From contig NZ_CP071518.1 in the NCBI RefSeq assembly GCF_016613535.2, positions 3,472,001-3,536,000 of the forward strand: a stretch of 64,000 nt of DNA, read 5' to 3'. This document shows positions 53,226 through 63,911 of the stretch, one piece after another (the first letter of the stretch is position 1; each line of letters begins with the position of its first letter). The translations under genes and the position numbers were made by a program. Below the pieces are notes generated by a model. That model had not been told where the DNA came from and did not search any database. It worked only from the letters and a program-made list of their open reading frames with translations. This DNA comes from Lysobacter solisilvae (GTDB taxonomy: Bacteria > Pseudomonadota > Gammaproteobacteria > Xanthomonadales > Xanthomonadaceae).

Positions 53226-53798
53226 TCAGCGCACGCCCTGCTTGTTGTCGCCGAAATTGGTGCCGCGACGGATCTTCTTCTGCAGCTGCAGGATGCCGTA
53301 GACCAGCGCCTCGGCCGTCGGCGGGCAGCCCGGCACGTAGATGTCGACCGGCACGATGCGGTCGCAACCGCGGACCACCGCGTAGGAATAGTGGTAATAA
53401 CCGCCGCCGTTCGCGCAGCTGCCCATCGAGATGACCCACTTCGGGTCGGGCATCTGGTCGTAGACCTTGCGCAGCGCCGGGGCCATCTTGTTGACCAGGG
53501 TACCGGCCACGATCATCACGTCGGACTGGCGCGGCGACGGACGGAACACCACGCCGTAACGGTCCAGGTCCAGGCGCGCGGCGCCGGCGTGCATCATCTC
53601 GACGGCGCAGCAGGCCAGGCCGAAGGTCATCGGCCACATCGAGCCGGTGCGCGCCCAGTTCCACAGGGTGTCGAGGTTGGTGGTGACGAAGCCCTGCTGC
53701 ATCACCGGGTTCTGGTCCTCGGGCAGCAGCAGGTCGTCGAGCCGCCCTTCCGGCAGCGGGTTGTGCATCAGGCCCGAAACAGTCTGAAGAATGCTCAC
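53226..53798 (-). CDS. nuoB: NADH-quinone oxidoreductase subunit B
   Basis: This 190-residue subunit holds the terminal [4Fe-4S] cluster N2 next to the quinone. The ligand pattern is intact: the adjacent Cys pair in [12 protein letters not shown], then [18 protein letters not shown] and [15 protein letters not shown]. Upstream residues about 1-35 are the usual variable extension. The length is typical of xanthomonads. It is separated from nuoA by only four bases. Confidence 0.97.
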   Translation of the reverse strand: MSILQTVSGLMHNPLPEGRLDDLLLPEDQNPVMQQGFVTTNLDTLWNWARTGSMWPMTFGLACCAVEMMHAGAARLDLDRYGVVFRPSPRQSDVMIVAGTLVNKMAPALRKVYDQMPDPKWVISMGSCANGGGYYHYSYAVVRGCDRIVPVDIYVPGCPPTAEALVYGILQLQKKIRRGTNFGDNKQGVR

Positions 53799-53802
53799 AG
53801 AC

Positions 53803-54159
53803 TCACTCCCATTCCAGCGCGCCCTTCTTCCAGACGTAGACGAAACCGATCACCAGCAGCGCGAGGAACACGCCCATCTCCACCAGGCCGAACACGCCCA
53901 GCTCCCGGAACACCAGCGCCCAGGGGAAGACGAAGGCGATTTCCAGGTCGAAGACGATGAACAGGATGGCGATGAGGTAGTAGCGCACGTCGAACTGCAT
54001 GCGCGCGTCTTCGAACGCGGCAAAACCGCACTCGTAGGGCGACAGCTTCTCGACAGTAGGGCGCTGCGGACCGAGCAGACGGCCCACTACCAGCAGGGCG
54101 ACGCCGATGCCGCCGGCGACGATCAGGAACAGCAGGGTCGGCAGGTATTCGGCCAGCAC
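53803..54159 (-). CDS. nuoA: NADH-quinone oxidoreductase subunit A
   Basis: This 118-residue subunit has three transmembrane helices and the quinone-region loop [20 protein letters not shown] with its conserved Cys. I choose a GTG start ([12 protein letters not shown]), which gives the normal length and removes a non-homologous basic leader, in place of the distant upstream ATG. A GAGAGA ribosome-like stretch lies before it. It is the first gene of the 14-gene nuo operon, so the promoter should lie in 54160-54376 or upstream of tRNA-Leu. Confidence 0.92.
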   Translation of the reverse strand: MLAEYLPTLLFLIVAGGIGVALLVVGRLLGPQRPTVEKLSPYECGFAAFEDARMQFDVRYYLIAILFIVFDLEIAFVFPWALVFRELGVFGLVEMGVFLALLVIGFVYVWKKGALEWE

Positions 54160-54274
54160 TCGCGTTCTCTCGCTTGAAGGCAGGCGTGAGCGGAGAGGCG
54201 TGAAAGCAAGGAGAGGCAAGGCCCCGCCCCGATCTTTCGACCTACCGCCTTGAACCTGCGCTTTGGCTCAAAAG

Positions 54275-54366
54275 CAAGGAGCGAGTGAAGAGCAGTAGGA
54301 AAAGAGAGGAAGCACGAACAGATGTTCCGCTCTTTCTCTTTTCTTACTCCTCTCCACTCACTCCTG
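54275..54366 (-). promoter_or_regulatory. Long imperfect inverted repeat between tRNA-Leu and nuoA
   Basis: Two arms of about 36 bases, starting CAAGGAGCGAGTGAAGAG at 54275 and ending CTCCACTCACTCCTG at 54366, are imperfect inverted copies separated by about 20 bases. On the minus strand the hairpin would form in RNA between tRNA-Leu and nuoA and is followed by GCTTTTG. It may be the tRNA terminator, a nuo leader structure, or processing site. The arms are unusually purine-rich on one strand. Confidence 0.6.
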
Positions 54367-54376
54367 TCGGTTTTTT

Positions 54377-54461
54377 TGGTGCCCAAGGGGGGACTCGAAC
54401 CCCCACGACCTAAGTCGCTACCACCTCAAGGTAGTGCGTCTACCAATTCCGCCACCTGGGC
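54377..54461 (-). tRNA. tRNA-Leu(GAG)
   Basis: This is an 85-nt class II tRNA on the minus strand with encoded CCA. Acceptor strands are GCCCAGG and CTTGGGC. The anticodon stem CTACC/GGTAG holds the loop TTGAGGT, anticodon GAG (reads CUC/CUU). A long variable arm follows (AGCGACTTAGGTCGT), and the T-loop is GTTCGAGTC. It lies between secG and nuoA, all on the minus strand, an arrangement familiar from Xanthomonas-type genomes. Confidence 0.96.
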
Positions 54462-54604
54462 TGAAACTCTGTAGCCATCCTGGCGGCCTTCCCGTTCGTG
54501 AAGACCGGGACTGCCTGCGGACCCCGCCGACGCGTCGGCGCTGCCCGTCACCCGACATCCGTGCCGGGCTGGAAAAGACTGCTAATGGTACCGCGTTTGC
54601 GCCG

Positions 54605-55087
54605 TCAGCCCTGCGGGGGCGTCGTCGCCGGAGCGTCCTGGGAAGCCGGAGCCGGTTGCGCCGCGGGGGCGGGAGCGCCTTCACCGACCGGGGCCGAAGG
54701 CACCGTCGCCGGCGCGCTCGCCGGGACTGCGGGCGCGGCTGCGGGCGCCGTGGCCGGTGCCGAAGGCACGGCCGAACCGCTCGCCGGCTGCGCCGGAGCG
54801 GCCGGGATTTCCGACATCAGGCCACCGGCGGGCTTGGCGCCGGCCTGCGGGCGGTTGCCCACGCTGGCCTGCCAGGCCATGAAGAGGCTGATGGTGAAAA
54901 ACGCGATGGCCAGCCACTTGGTGGACTTGGACAGGAAGTTCGACGCGCCGCGCGCGCCGAACACCGTGCCGGACGCACCGCTGCCGAAGCCGGAACCGGC
55001 CTGGGCGCCAGCGCCGCGCTGCATCAGGATCAGCGCGATCATCGCGATTGCGATCAGCACGTAGATAACGTTGAGGAACAACATCAT
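54605..55087 (-). CDS. secG: Preprotein translocase subunit SecG
   Basis: This 160-residue SecG assists SecYEG-dependent protein export. Two transmembrane helices flank the family signature: LNVIYVLIAIAMIALILMQR, then GAGAQAGSGFGSGASGTVFG and LAIAFFTISLFMAWQAS. The last ~75 residues are a Pro/Ala-rich tail (APATAPAAAPAVPASAPATV), much longer than in E. coli (110 residues total) and probably disordered in the periplasm or cytoplasm. It follows tpiA with 17 bases between. Confidence 0.95.
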   Translation of the reverse strand: MMLFLNVIYVLIAIAMIALILMQRGAGAQAGSGFGSGASGTVFGARGASNFLSKSTKWLAIAFFTISLFMAWQASVGNRPQAGAKPAGGLMSEIPAAPAQPASGSAVPSAPATAPAAAPAVPASAPATVPSAPVGEGAPAPAAQPAPASQDAPATTPPQG

Positions 55088-55104
55088 CGCTTGGGAACTC
55101 GAAG

Positions 55105-55854
55105 TTATGCCGCCGCAGCGGTAATGGCATTGAAGTAGGCGGCCACCAGGGAGGCTCCGCCGATCAGGCCGCCATCGACGTCGGGCTGGGAAAACAGCGC
55201 AGCGGCGTTGTCGGCGTTGACACTGCCGCCATACAGGATGGGCAGCAAGCCAGCGATTCTAGCATCGTGCTGGGCGATTTCGCCACGGATGAATGCGTGG
55301 ACCTCCTGCGCCTGCTCCGGCGTGGCGGTTTTGCCGGTGCCGATGGCCCATACCGGCTCGTAGGCCAGGATGGCTCCGTCGAACGCCTGCGCCCCGCCCT
55401 GCTCGAACACCGGGGCCAGTTGTTCCTGAATGCGCCAGGAGGTCTGTCCGTTGTCGCGCTCGCGCAGGGTCTCGCCGATGCACAGGATCGGCGTCAGCCC
55501 CGCCTCCTTGGCGGCGAAGAACTTCCGGGCGACCAGCTCGCTGGTCTCGCGGTGGTACTGGCGGCGTTCCGAATGGCCCACCAGGCCGTATTTGGCCCCC
55601 ACGTCGACCAGCATGGCGGCCGACACCTCGCCCGTGTAGGCGCCCTTCTGGTTGGCGCTGACGTCCTGCGCGCCGAACTGGAGCCCCTTGTCGCCGTAGC
55701 GATCCACCAGCTCGCCCAGGTAGGTCAGCGGCGGCAGGATGATCCGCTCCACGCCAGGGGCGGCCGGCGCCGCGATCAGCGCGTCGAGCAGCTCGCGGGC
55801 AAAGGCGCGGTTGCCATGCAGCTTCCAGTTTCCGGCAGCGATCTTGCGGCGCAT
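55105..55854 (-). CDS. tpiA: Triosephosphate isomerase
   Basis: This 249-residue TIM-barrel enzyme interconverts dihydroxyacetone phosphate and glyceraldehyde 3-phosphate. Active-site elements are complete: AAGNWKLHGN (Asn, Lys), GHSERRQY (His, about 94), AYEPVWAIGTGKTATPEQ (Glu and the flexible lid loop) and GGSVNADNAAALF for phosphate binding. The start is the Met of MRRKIAAGNW, not the longer in-frame extension. It is the first gene before secG. Confidence 0.97.
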   Translation of the reverse strand: MRRKIAAGNWKLHGNRAFARELLDALIAAPAAPGVERIILPPLTYLGELVDRYGDKGLQFGAQDVSANQKGAYTGEVSAAMLVDVGAKYGLVGHSERRQYHRETSELVARKFFAAKEAGLTPILCIGETLRERDNGQTSWRIQEQLAPVFEQGGAQAFDGAILAYEPVWAIGTGKTATPEQAQEVHAFIRGEIAQHDARIAGLLPILYGGSVNADNAAALFSQPDVDGGLIGGASLVAAYFNAITAAAA

Positions 55855-55987
55855 GGGGCGGTCCCGGTGGGGTTCGAAGGGCGCGCAGTTTATCAGTGGT
55901 CCTGCGCGGCGAGGAGCGGTGCGCCGCCGAACATGCCGCCAGGCACGGTTGTCCCGCATGGCGGCGCGCGCGGCGGCCGGGAAAGGC

Positions 55988-56941
55988 CTACTTCAGCTTG
56001 ATTTCCGCCAGGCGCTCTTCCAGGTAGCCGTGCGCGGTGATCGGCTCCGGATAGCGGCTGGGATTGTCCGGCGTGATGCACGAAGGCAGCACGTCGATCA
56101 GGAAGTCGGGGTTGGGATGCAGGAAAAAGGGCGTCGAGTAGCGCGGCAGGCGTGCCTTTTCGCCCGGCGGGTTGACCACGCGATGCGTCGTCGACGGGTA
56201 CACGTGGTTGGTCAGGCGCTGCAGCATGTCGCCGATGTTGACCACGATGGTGTCGGCATCGGCGGTGAACGGCACCCAGTCGCCCTTGCGCGACTTCACT
56301 TCCAGGCCTTCCGAGCTCGCACCGACCAGCAACGTGATCAGGTTGATGTCCTCATGCGCGCCGGCGCGGACATTGGGAATGTCGTCGGCGGTGATCGGCG
56401 GGTAGTGGATCGGCCGCAGGATCGAGTTTCCCGAGTCGGTCTTGTCGGCGAAGTAGTCCTCCGGCAAGCCGATGTGCAGCGCCAGCGCCGCCAGCACCTG
56501 CGAACCCAGGTGGTCCAGCGCGTCGTACAGGCCGTAGGCCATCTCGCGGAAATGCGGGACTTCCGTCGGCCACAGGTTGGGCGGCATCACGTCGGCGTAC
56601 TTCGAATCCCGCGGGATCTCGCGCCCGACGTGCCAGAACTCCTTGAGGTCGAAGTACTTGGAATCCTTCGCCGTCTCGATGCCGAACGGCGTGTAGCCGC
56701 GTGCACCGCCGCCGCCGGCGACGTGGTACTTGCGCTTGGTCTCGTCGGGCAGCGCGAAGAACTGCTTGAACACATCGTAGGAACCGTCGATCAGCGACTG
56801 CCCGATGCCATGGTGGCGGATGCCGGCAAAGCCCCATTCGCGATAGGCCGCGCCCAGTTCGGCGATGAAGGCCTCACGGTCGGCGCGGCTGGACGGATGG
56901 GTGAAACGGCGGATGTCGAGGGTCGGGATCTGCGACGCCAT
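55988..56941 (-). CDS. 2-oxoglutarate/Fe(II)-dependent oxygenase (isopenicillin N synthase family)
   Basis: This 317-residue enzyme has a non-haem iron double-stranded beta-helix. The DIOX_N region is IPTLDIRRFTHP and WGFAGIRHHGIG. Iron ligands are His and Asp in RAGAHEDINLITLLVG and the second His in YPSTTHRVVNPP, with the 2-oxoglutarate Arg in ARLPRYSTPFFLHP. Bacterial members of this family oxidise various small molecules and some act in ethylene or antibiotic pathways, so no substrate can be named here. The start is the Met of MASQIPTLD, 38 bases after glmM. Confidence 0.9.
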   Translation of the reverse strand: MASQIPTLDIRRFTHPSSRADREAFIAELGAAYREWGFAGIRHHGIGQSLIDGSYDVFKQFFALPDETKRKYHVAGGGGARGYTPFGIETAKDSKYFDLKEFWHVGREIPRDSKYADVMPPNLWPTEVPHFREMAYGLYDALDHLGSQVLAALALHIGLPEDYFADKTDSGNSILRPIHYPPITADDIPNVRAGAHEDINLITLLVGASSEGLEVKSRKGDWVPFTADADTIVVNIGDMLQRLTNHVYPSTTHRVVNPPGEKARLPRYSTPFFLHPNPDFLIDVLPSCITPDNPSRYPEPITAHGYLEERLAEIKLK

Positions 56942-56979
56942 GGGGTTCTCTTTCGTAATGCCGGTTGCGTTGGGAAAAA

Positions 56980-58341
56980 TCATTGCGCCGCGTCGCGCAC
57001 GGCCTGGGCCAGCGCGTCCAGCGTGTTCTGCATCAGGGCGTCGTCATCGGCCTCGACGGTCACGCGGACCACCGGCTCGGTGCCGGAAGGACGCAGGAAG
57101 GCGCGGCCGCGGCCGGCCACGGCGGCCTGCGCGGCGTTCAGCGCGGCCAGCACCGAAGGCGCTTCGGCCGGCTGCACCGCACCCACGGCATAGCGCACGT
57201 TGACGGTCTTCTGCGGCACGCGGTCCAGGCCTTGCAGGGCTTCGCCCAGGCCGATGCCGCGGCGGCGCAATACTTCGAGCACCTGCAGCGCGCTGACGAT
57301 GCCGTCGCCGGTACCGGTACGGTCCAGGCACAGCATGTGGCCCGAGGCCTCCCCGCCCAGGACGCCGCCGTGGGCGACCAGCTGCTGGTGCACGTAGCGG
57401 TCGCCGACCTTGGCGCGCACGAAGCCGATGCCGTCGCGCTCGAGCGCCTGCTCGAGGCCGAAGTTGGTCATCAGCGTGCCGACCACGGGCCCGGCCAGGC
57501 GGCCGGTCTGCTTCCAGTCCCGCGCCAGCACGTAGAGCAGGTCGTCGCCGTCGCGTACCCGGCCCTCGCCGTCGACGAACATCACCCGGTCGCCGTCGCC
57601 GTCGAAGGCGATGCCCAGGTCGGCGCCGGTTTCGCGCACGCGCTGCGCCAGCGCTTCGGGGTGGGTCGAGCCGACGCCGTCATTGATGTTCAAGCCGTTG
57701 GGATCGACACCGATCGCGTCCACGCGCGCGCCCAGTTCGCGCAGTACCAGCGGACCGAGCTGGTAGGTGGCGCCGTTGGCGCAGTCCATCACGATGCGCA
57801 TGCCGCCCAGGTCGAACCCGTGCGGCACGGAATTCTTGCAGGCCTCGATGTAGCGGCCCAGCGCGTCGCGCGTGCGCACGGCCTTGCCCAGCCGCTCGGA
57901 CGCCACGGTGCTGAAGGGCTGCTCCAGCGCGCTCTCGATGGCCAGTTCGGTGGCGTCGTCGAGCTTCTCGCCGTGGGCGGAGAAGAACTTGATGCCGTTG
58001 TCGTAATGCGGGTTGTGCGAGGCGGAGATCACGATGCCGCCGTCGGCGCGCATCGAGCGGGTGAGGTGGGCCACGGCCGGCGTCGGCATCGGGCCCATCA
58101 GCTCCACGTCCACGCCGGCGGCCACCAGCCCGGCTTCCAGCGCCGCCTCGAACATGTAGTTCGAGATCCGCGTGTCCTTGCCGATGATCACGTGCGGCTT
58201 GCGCCAGTCGCGCAGGCCCTCGTAGGCGCGGTGCAGCGCGTAGCCGTAGGCGTTGCCCAGGCGCAGGACGAAGTCGGCCGAGATCGGGCCCTCGCCCACG
58301 CGGCCGCGGATGCCGTCGGTGCCGAAGTATTTGCGGGTCAT
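56980..58341 (-). CDS. glmM: Phosphoglucosamine mutase
   Basis: This 453-residue enzyme converts glucosamine 6-phosphate to glucosamine 1-phosphate for UDP-GlcNAc and cell-wall synthesis. It begins with the GlmM hallmark [14 protein letters not shown]. The phosphoserine loop is [14 protein letters not shown] (Ser108), the metal loop is [12 protein letters not shown], the sugar-recognition loop is GGEASGHML and the phosphate-binding loop [11 protein letters not shown]. The start is the Met of MTRKYFG. Downstream comes the 2OG oxygenase. Confidence 0.97.
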   Translation of the reverse strand: MTRKYFGTDGIRGRVGEGPISADFVLRLGNAYGYALHRAYEGLRDWRKPHVIIGKDTRISNYMFEAALEAGLVAAGVDVELMGPMPTPAVAHLTRSMRADGGIVISASHNPHYDNGIKFFSAHGEKLDDATELAIESALEQPFSTVASERLGKAVRTRDALGRYIEACKNSVPHGFDLGGMRIVMDCANGATYQLGPLVLRELGARVDAIGVDPNGLNINDGVGSTHPEALAQRVRETGADLGIAFDGDGDRVMFVDGEGRVRDGDDLLYVLARDWKQTGRLAGPVVGTLMTNFGLEQALERDGIGFVRAKVGDRYVHQQLVAHGGVLGGEASGHMLCLDRTGTGDGIVSALQVLEVLRRRGIGLGEALQGLDRVPQKTVNVRYAVGAVQPAEAPSVLAALNAAQAAVAGRGRAFLRPSGTEPVVRVTVEADDDALMQNTLDALAQAVRDAAQ

Positions 58342-58492
58342 GGGCGGGCGAACCAAAGGCGGGAGGGAACGGGGAACACGGAAACGCGCAAGCGGGGGAC
58401 GCGGGACTGCGGGAAGCACGGTCCGGGAGGATCTTCAGCAGACCACGCCGCTTCCACGCTCCCTGCTCCCTGTCCCCGCTTCACCGCAGGCC

Positions 58493-59380
<888 letters not shown>

Positions 59381-59613
59381 GTGTTGCGTCTACCCCTGTT
59401 CAGGCCTTGATGGCGAACGACCAGTTTACCGCGACACGGGGAAAACCCGCTCCTCGGCGATCGTGAGGGGAAAGTGTGGCAAACGTCGCGGAATTCAAGG
59501 TCCGGGGCCATGACCGCCGGGGAGCGTCGAGCGGTCAGAGCAGACCGGCAATCCGGGCGAAGCCCAGGGCGCGGCTGCCCCGAAGCGATCAGCCAGTGCC
59601 CGGCGCGGGGAAA

Positions 59614-60405
59614 TCAGGCGTCCAGCGCCTGCCGCAACTCCCGCAGGAATTCGCCGGCCCGGGCCACCGGGTCCGCTGCGCCGTCCAGCGCGGCCACCAG
59701 GGCGCTGCCGACGACCACCCCGTCGGCCTGGGCGGCCATGGCCTTCGCCGAGGCGGCGTCCTTGATCCCGAACCCGGCCGCGACCGGTACCCGGCTGCGG
59801 GCACGGATGGCTTCCAGGCGGCCTGTGGCGGCGGCCGTGTCCAGGTGGTCGGCGCCGGTCACGCCGGCAAAGCTGACGTAGTAGAGATAGCCGCTCGCCT
59901 GCCCGCACAGCAGGTCCAGGCGGTCGTCGGTGGTGGTCGGCGAAGCCAGCAGGATCAGCGCCAAGCCGTGCTCGGCGAAGGCCTGGCGGAACTCGCCGGC
60001 TTCTTCCGGCGGCAGGTCGACGAGCAGCACGCCGTCCACGCCCGCCTCGACCGCCTCGCGGGCAAACCGCTGGGCGCCGCGGATCTCGATCGGGTTGAGG
60101 TAGCCCATCAGCACCACGGGCGTATCGGCGTCATCGCGGCGGAACGCGCGCACGCTGTCGAGCACGAAACCCAGGCCGGCCCCGCGGGCCAGCGCGCGTT
60201 CGGAGCTGCGCTGGATGGTCGGACCGTCGGCCATCGGGTCGGAAAACGGCACGCCCAGTTCGATCACGTCCGCGCCGGCGGCCGCCAGTGCGTGCATCAC
60301 CGGCACGGTGGCTTCCAGCGAGGGATCGCCCGCGGTGAAGAACGGCACCAGCGCCTTGCGGCCCTGCGCTTTGAGACGGGCGAAGCGGGTGTCGATGCGG
60401 GTCAT
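59614..60405 (-). CDS. trpA: Tryptophan synthase alpha chain
   Basis: This 263-residue TIM-barrel subunit cleaves indole-3-glycerol phosphate. Catalytic Glu is in VIELGVPFSDPMADGPTIQ and catalytic Asp in VDGVLLVDLPPEEAGEF. The phosphate-binding segments are VAAGFGIKDAASAK and GVVVGSALVAALDG. The start is the Met of MTRIDTRFARLKAQG. trpB is not in the window, so in this genome trpA is followed by accD (233 bases on) and is preceded by the aminotransferase gene. Confidence 0.97.
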   Translation of the reverse strand: MTRIDTRFARLKAQGRKALVPFFTAGDPSLEATVPVMHALAAAGADVIELGVPFSDPMADGPTIQRSSERALARGAGLGFVLDSVRAFRRDDADTPVVLMGYLNPIEIRGAQRFAREAVEAGVDGVLLVDLPPEEAGEFRQAFAEHGLALILLASPTTTDDRLDLLCGQASGYLYYVSFAGVTGADHLDTAAATGRLEAIRARSRVPVAAGFGIKDAASAKAMAAQADGVVVGSALVAALDGAADPVARAGEFLRELRQALDA

Positions 60406-60472
60406 GGCTAGGTCCGGAGCCACGCGGGCTCGCGCAGGTGGAATGTGGGAGCGGCAACGCGAACCGCGATGA

Positions 60473-61636
60473 TCAGAGCTTCTGCAGCCGCTCGATCGCC
60501 GCGTCCAGGGTCTGCGCGTTCTTGGCGAAGCACAGCCGCGCCAGGCGCTGGCCGGCCGGCGCGGACTCGTAGAACGGCGACAGCGGGATCGCAGCCACGC
60601 CCTTTTCCACCGTCAGCCAGCGGCAGAAGGCGACGTCGTCCAGGTCGCTGACGTCGGAGTAGTCCACCAGCTGGAAATAGCCGCCCGGCACGGGCAGCGG
60701 CCGCAGGCGCGTGGTCAGCAGCTGCTCGCGGAAGTGGTCGCGCTTGGCCTGGTAGAAGGCGCCCAGCTCGTCGTAGTGGGCCGGCTCGGCCTCGATCATT
60801 TCGGCGAAGGCCCATTGCGCCGGGGCGAACGTGCAGAAGGTGTTGTACTGGTGGACCTTGCGGAACTCGGTGGAAAGCGCCGGCGGGGCGATGCAGTAGC
60901 CGACCTTCCAGCCGGTGCAGTGGTAGGTCTTGCCGAAGCTGGACACCACGAAGGCCCGCTGGCGCAGCTGCGGGTAGCGCAGCACCGATTCATGGCGGGC
61001 GCCGTCGAAGACGATGTGCTCGTAGACCTCGTCGGACAGCAGCCACATGTGGGTGCCTTCCAGCAGCTCGGTGAGCTGCTCGATGTCCTGGCGGGTGAAC
61101 ATGGCGCCGGACGGGTTGTGCGGCGAGTTGATCATCAGCATCCGCGTGCGCGGCGACACCGCGGCGCGGATGGCGGCCCAGTCGGGGGCGAAGGTGGCCG
61201 GATCCAGCGGCACGTGCACGGCGCGGCCGCCGGCCAGGTCGATGGCCGGTTCGTAGCAGTCGTAGCAGGGGTCCAGGACGATGACCTCGTCGCCCGGGCG
61301 GACCACGGCCAGCACCGCGGCGAAGATCGCCTCGCTGGCGCCGGAGGTGACGGTGACCTCGGTGTCGGCGTCGGGCCGGTGGCCGTAGCAGCGCTCGGTC
61401 TTGGCGGCGATGGCCTGGCGCAGTGCGGGGATGCCGGTCATCGGCGCGTACTGGTTCTTGCCCTCGCGCATGGCACGGTCCAGGGCCTGGACCAGCCGCT
61501 GCGGGACATCGAAATCCGGGAAGCCCTGCCCCAGGTTCACCGCGCCGTGCTCCATCGCCAGCTGCGACATGACGGTGAAGATGGTCGTACCGACCTTGGG
61601 GAGCTTGGTTTCCGGGGTCATCGAGGGGGCGGTCAT
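60473..61636 (-). CDS. PLP-dependent aminotransferase, methionine aminotransferase (YbdL)-like
   Basis: This 387-residue fold-type I aminotransferase is closest in pattern to YbdL methionine aminotransferase and glutamine-transaminase K-like enzymes. Signatures: NLGQGFPDFDVPQRLVQALD, QYAPMTGIPALRQAIA, VTSGASEAIFAA, NSPHNPSGAMF, LLSDEVYEHIVFDG, the PLP Lys in SSFGKTYHCTGWKVGYCIAP, and the carboxylate Arg in QRLARLCFAK. Such enzymes pair with an omega-amidase, like the one at 38.1-38.9 kb. Start MTAPSM (61636) or MTPETK (61621). Confidence 0.93.
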   Translation of the reverse strand: MTAPSMTPETKLPKVGTTIFTVMSQLAMEHGAVNLGQGFPDFDVPQRLVQALDRAMREGKNQYAPMTGIPALRQAIAAKTERCYGHRPDADTEVTVTSGASEAIFAAVLAVVRPGDEVIVLDPCYDCYEPAIDLAGGRAVHVPLDPATFAPDWAAIRAAVSPRTRMLMINSPHNPSGAMFTRQDIEQLTELLEGTHMWLLSDEVYEHIVFDGARHESVLRYPQLRQRAFVVSSFGKTYHCTGWKVGYCIAPPALSTEFRKVHQYNTFCTFAPAQWAFAEMIEAEPAHYDELGAFYQAKRDHFREQLLTTRLRPLPVPGGYFQLVDYSDVSDLDDVAFCRWLTVEKGVAAIPLSPFYESAPAGQRLARLCFAKNAQTLDAAIERLQKL

Positions 61637-61717
61637 GGGGGAAAATCCGGAGTGTAAGGAATCGTGCTTCTGCGGCCTAATGACTTCACTGTCATGGACC
61701 GGACTGGAGACTCCCAC

Positions 61718-62191
61718 ATGCGCGCGCTGCGGATCGTCGACGCCCTGGAACTGGCCGCCGCCTACGCGGGGGCCGAATACGCCGTCGTGATGGACGGCGA
61801 CGCCCTGCCCCTGCGTGTGGGCCGCCCCGCCAGCGACCTGGAGGCCTACCTGCCGGCGCGCAGCTACGCCCTCATCACCGCCTGGAACCCGGCGTCCATC
61901 CCGCATTCGGACGCGGCCAACGAATCGGCCAACGCTGCCCTGGTCGCGCGACTGGATGCGGCCGGCATCGCGCGCCAGCCGGCGCAGGGCTACTCCAGCG
62001 ACGGGCAGTGGCGCGAGCCGGGCTGGCTGCTGTTCGATGTCGGCGAGATGGGCCTGGACCTGCTGGCGCGCGAATTCGGCCAGGCGGGCGTGCTGGCCTG
62101 GTCGCATGGCCAGCCGGTGCGCCTGCGCATGCAGCTGTCGCGGCCCGAGCGGGCGGACGAACTGAGCTGCGTGGACTGGGCGCTGGACTGA
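61718..62191 (+). CDS. DUF3293 domain protein
   Basis: This 157-residue protein matches DUF3293, a small family of proteobacteria with no known function. The hallmark is [20 protein letters not shown] followed by [13 protein letters not shown] and a Trp-containing [17 protein letters not shown]. The start at [12 protein letters not shown] is chosen for the ribosome-binding site GGAGA seven bases upstream. A longer form from 61664 is possible. It is divergent from the aminotransferase gene, and 88 bases separate it from ccmA. Confidence 0.85.
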   Translation: MRALRIVDALELAAAYAGAEYAVVMDGDALPLRVGRPASDLEAYLPARSYALITAWNPASIPHSDAANESANAALVARLDAAGIARQPAQGYSSDGQWREPGWLLFDVGEMGLDLLAREFGQAGVLAWSHGQPVRLRMQLSRPERADELSCVDWALD

Positions 62192-62279
62192 TCCAGGGCA
62201 GGTCGTCCGGGGTGGCGATCGCTTAAACTCGCCGGCCTCGCGGCCGTGGCCGCCTGATCGGTGGCCACACGCCCGCGCC

Positions 62280-62969
62280 ATGACCACCCCCGCGCATCGG
62301 TCCGAATCCGCCGCCACCCCGGAACGCGCTGCGTTGCTGGAGGTGCGTGGCCTGCGTTTCAGCCGCAACGACGAACCGGTGTTCGGGCCGCTGGATTTCG
62401 ACGTCGACGCGGGCGAGGCGCTGCTGGTGCAGGGCGACAACGGCGCCGGCAAGACCACCCTGCTGCGCGTGCTGGCCGGCCTGCTCCGGCCCGATGGCGG
62501 CGATATCCGCCTGGGTGGCCATGCGCTGATGGGCCGTGCCCGCGACGCGGCCGAACGGTCCCATGCCATGGCCTACCTGGGCCACCTGCCCGCCCTGAAG
62601 GCCGACCTGAGCGCGCTGGAGAACCTGGAATTCCTGTGCGGCCTGCATGGCCGCCGGCCGACCCAGTCGCCCGAAGCCGCGATGGCGGTGACCGGCCTCG
62701 CCGGCTTCGAGGACGCGCTGGCCCGCCAGCTGTCCGCCGGCCAGAAGAAGCGGCTGTCGCTGGCCCGGCTGTGGCTGTCGCCCGCCCCGCTGTGGCTGCT
62801 CGACGAGCCCTACGCCAACCTCGACCTCGAAGGGATCGAACTGGTCAACCGGATGATCCAGGCCCACCTGCACGAGGGCGGCGCCACCCTGGTCACCACC
62901 CACGGCGCCTACGCCGCGCCGCCGGTGCGCACGAAGATGCTGGTCATGCGCAGGCCCGCCCATGCGTGA
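62280..62969 (+). CDS. ccmA: Haem exporter/cytochrome c maturation ATP-binding protein
   Basis: This 229-residue ABC ATPase of the cytochrome c maturation system powers CcmB/C-dependent haem handling through release of holo-CcmE. Walker A is [11 protein letters not shown] (about residue 57), the Q-loop region is [19 protein letters not shown], the signature is [16 protein letters not shown], Walker B is [12 protein letters not shown] and the switch His is in LVTTHGAY. It opens the ccmABC operon. Confidence 0.95.
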   Translation: MTTPAHRSESAATPERAALLEVRGLRFSRNDEPVFGPLDFDVDAGEALLVQGDNGAGKTTLLRVLAGLLRPDGGDIRLGGHALMGRARDAAERSHAMAYLGHLPALKADLSALENLEFLCGLHGRRPTQSPEAAMAVTGLAGFEDALARQLSAGQKKRLSLARLWLSPAPLWLLDEPYANLDLEGIELVNRMIQAHLHEGGATLVTTHGAYAAPPVRTKMLVMRRPAHA

Positions 62970-63116
62970 GCCGCGGGGTGCCGCCAGCGGTCGGAGCCTC
63001 GTATCCGCGGGCCCTCGGGTGCGTCTCCAGTGCCCCCGACCGCACCACGCGGCTGCGGCGTACCGCGCCGACGACGCCCGCGTCCCGCCCGTTGCCTGCC
63101 GCGCCGGGGCCCATCC

Positions 63117-63809
63117 ATGACGCCCGGCATCGCCCCCACCCTGGCCGGCGCCGCCCGCGCCCTGCTCGTCCGCGATGCCCGCCTGATCTGGCGCCGCCGC
63201 GGTGATGCGCTGCAGCCGGCTCTGTTCGCGTTGCTGGTGGTCACCCTGTTCGCGCTGGCGCTGGGCGGCGAGCGCGAGGCGCTGGGCCGTTCGGCCGGCG
63301 CCGTGCTCTGGCTGGCCGTGCTGCTCGCCGGCCTGCTGGCGCTGGACACCCTGTTCCGCGGCGACGCCGAGGACGGCTCGCTGGAACAATGGATGCTGGC
63401 GCCGGTGCCGCTCCCCTGGCTGGTTGCGGTACGCACGTTCATGCACTGGGCGACCACCGCGCTGCCGCTGCTGATCGCCACGCCCGTGCTGGCGCAGATG
63501 CTGCACCTGCCCGCCGCGCAGCTGCCCGCGGTCATGGTGTCGCTGGCGCTGGGCACGCCGCTGCTGAGCCTGCTGGGCGCGGTGGTCGCCGCGCTGACGG
63601 TCGGAATGCGGCGCTCCGGTATACTTGTGGCCCTGCTGGCGCTGCCGCTGTACGTGCCCGTGCTGGTGTTCGGCGCCGGCAGCGTGGCCGCCTCGGCACA
63701 GGGACTGGATGTCACCGGCGCCTGGCTGATGCTGGGAGCCGGCCTGATCCTCGCCCTCGTGCTGGCGCCGCTGGCCGCGGCGGCGGCGATCCGGATCTCG
63801 CTGAACTGA
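63117..63809 (+). CDS. ccmB: Haem exporter permease CcmB
   Basis: This 230-residue membrane permease has six helices. It contains the family segments DARLIWRRRGDALQPALFAL, LLAGLLALDTLFRGDAEDGS and LEQWMLAPVPLPWLVAVRTF, and the helix LSLLGAVVAALTVGMRRSGI. The start is the Met of MTPGIAPTLAGAAR, 147 bases after ccmA. That gap is larger than usual for ccmAB and contains an in-frame extension with no family similarity, so the stated start is the better choice. Confidence 0.94.
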   Translation: MTPGIAPTLAGAARALLVRDARLIWRRRGDALQPALFALLVVTLFALALGGEREALGRSAGAVLWLAVLLAGLLALDTLFRGDAEDGSLEQWMLAPVPLPWLVAVRTFMHWATTALPLLIATPVLAQMLHLPAAQLPAVMVSLALGTPLLSLLGAVVAALTVGMRRSGILVALLALPLYVPVLVFGAGSVAASAQGLDVTGAWLMLGAGLILALVLAPLAAAAAIRISLN

Positions 63810-63911
63810 CCCAACCACACCCTTCCGCCGGCTGCGCGGCTCCCTGTTCCACCAGGGCCTGGTTCCCGCAGGCCTGATCCTTGAAAGCCCATGGGGCAAC
63901 GCCACGAGCGC

